Shown: in pieces, positions 63,486-64,000 of the stretch | Numbering within the stretch: the first letter of the stretch is position 1 | How the letters are laid out: each line of letters opens with the position of its first letter | Assembly: GCF_005884405.1 (NCBI RefSeq) | Contig: NZ_VCAO01000001.1 | Location: 304,304 to 368,303, forward strand | Direction: 5' to 3' | Length of the DNA stretch: 64,000 bases | From: Qipengyuania marisflavi | GTDB lineage: Bacteria > Pseudomonadota > Alphaproteobacteria > Sphingomonadales > Sphingomonadaceae | The notes under the pieces: generated by a model | Database searches by the model: none | Seen by the model: only the letters and a program-made list of their open reading frames with translations | Told to the model about the DNA's origin: nothing | Made by a program: the position numbers and the translations under genes

Positions 63486-64000
63486 AATATCTCGCCGCCT
63501 CTATTGCCCTGCTCACCCTGACCGCCTGCGAACAACAGCCCGCAGGAGAACCGGTCGCGCGTGCCCGCATTGACGGGAAAACGCAGCCAGCGCCGTCGCC
63601 TTCGCCCACCCCAACCGAAACACCAACCATCGCCTCTCAGGTCGAAAGCGCATGCCGTTCGATCATCTTCGAAGACACCCCGCTGACGCATTGTCTGGCG
63701 ATCCCGTCCCGGCACAGGATCGCGATGGAGCTCGGCCCGGATGGCGAAGCACCCTATCGCAGTCTTGGCGCGCTGGCGAAGCGGCGTAATGCGCGCACTA
63801 TTGCCTTTGCCATGAACGGCGGGATGTTCGACGATGAGGGCAAGCCGATCGGCTACTATGTCGAGAATTCACAACGCCGCAAAGCGCTCAACACCGCAGA
63901 TGGCGCGGGCAATTTCCACCTCAAGCCCAACGGCGTGTTCTTTGGCAGTGGTGACAAATGGGAAGTTCGCGCCACCGAGGATTTCCTCAAGAACGTCACC
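63482..64000 (+). CDS. phosphodiester glycosidase (NAGPA-like) lipoprotein, N-terminal part
   Basis: 173 residues are visible and the frame runs off the window end. The signal peptide MKYLAASIALLTLTAC has a lipobox with lipidated Cys16, then a Pro/Thr-rich linker (about 36-50). The fold signature follows: IAFAMNGGMFDDEGKPIGYYVE and LKPNGVFFG, as in the DUF2233/phosphodiester glycosidase family that cleaves GlcNAc-1-phosphodiesters in eukaryotes. The bacterial substrate is unknown. It overlaps the trpE stop by ATGA. Confidence 0.83.
   Translation, partial: MKYLAASIALLTLTACEQQPAGEPVARARIDGKTQPAPSPSPTPTETPTIASQVESACRSIIFEDTPLTHCLAIPSRHRIAMELGPDGEAPYRSLGALAKRRNARTIAFAMNGGMFDDEGKPIGYYVENSQRRKALNTADGAGNFHLKPNGVFFGSGDKWEVRATEDFLKNVT

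Noticed and set aside
1-64000. CRISPR arrays, IS elements, prophage or rRNA
   Set aside because: I saw no regularly spaced repeats, transposase or integrase motifs, phage structural genes or rRNA-like sequence.

Overview
The window is a dense, GC-rich bacterial chromosome segment from an alphaproteobacterium, most likely a sphingomonad of the Erythrobacteraceae type. The evidence is the gene order dus-ntrB-ntrC-ntrY-ntrX-hfq-hflX, a fused IspDF, an E1-beta subunit of pyruvate dehydrogenase with its own lipoyl domain, a double-domain Hfq and an archaeal-type ProRS. Nearly all of it is core housekeeping sequence with very short gaps and many ATGA overlaps. I see no IS element, prophage, rRNA operon or CRISPR array.

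Layout, left to right. 0-5 kb: the 3' end of proS, an exported M28 peptidase, rnr and a universal stress protein. 5-12.5 kb: pdhC (E2) and lpdA (E3) of pyruvate dehydrogenase with an AT-rich orphan membrane gene and a YciA-type thioesterase between them, a CPA2 K+/H+ antiporter, a class IV aminotransferase overlapping a sulfotransferase-like gene, a 59-residue protein and tRNA-Ser(UGA). 12.6-20.7 kb: cell-wall genes (MltB-type transglycosylase, a shortened RlpA-like lipoprotein, a D,D-carboxypeptidase) running into tmk-holB-metG-tatD-MBL and a 55-residue membrane protein. 20.8-31 kb: mazG converging on the nitrogen-control and RNA-chaperone cluster. 30.9-37.3 kb: ispDF, pncC, a COQ10/RatA-like gene, lipA, a beta-carbonic anhydrase, a NYN-domain protein and a TPR protein. 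37.6-47.2 kb: gyrA, a TauD-like dioxygenase, a YhhN-type membrane protein, trmFO, an EF-hand protein, a phytoene-synthase-like protein and a TadG/TadE/TadE set. 47.2-56.5 kb: pdhB-pdhA, ftsB, an acyl-CoA dehydrogenase, hpd plus a VOC protein, an MscS channel, tRNA-Arg(CCU), a DUF1178 protein, a nitrilase, grxC and a small heat-shock gene. 56.8-64 kb: pyrG, secG, tpiA, a PpiD-like chaperone, trpE and the start of a phosphodiester-glycosidase lipoprotein.

Together the genes cover central carbon entry (both halves of the PDH complex plus lipA), nitrogen signalling by two two-component systems, RNA metabolism (rnr, hfq, dus, trmFO), envelope growth (transglycosylase, RlpA-like, carboxypeptidase, ftsB, secG) and stress responses. 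The most informative non-genic signal is upstream of the small heat-shock gene: an RpoH-like promoter followed by three consecutive hairpins, the last of which sequesters the ribosome-binding site with the bulged-G pattern of ROSE RNA thermometers. Other points that stand out are the tandem Hfq, an RlpA-like protein lacking the catalytic segment, an NtrX without GAFTGA, a copied tRNA-Arg 3' end and the AT-rich gene inside the pdh cluster.
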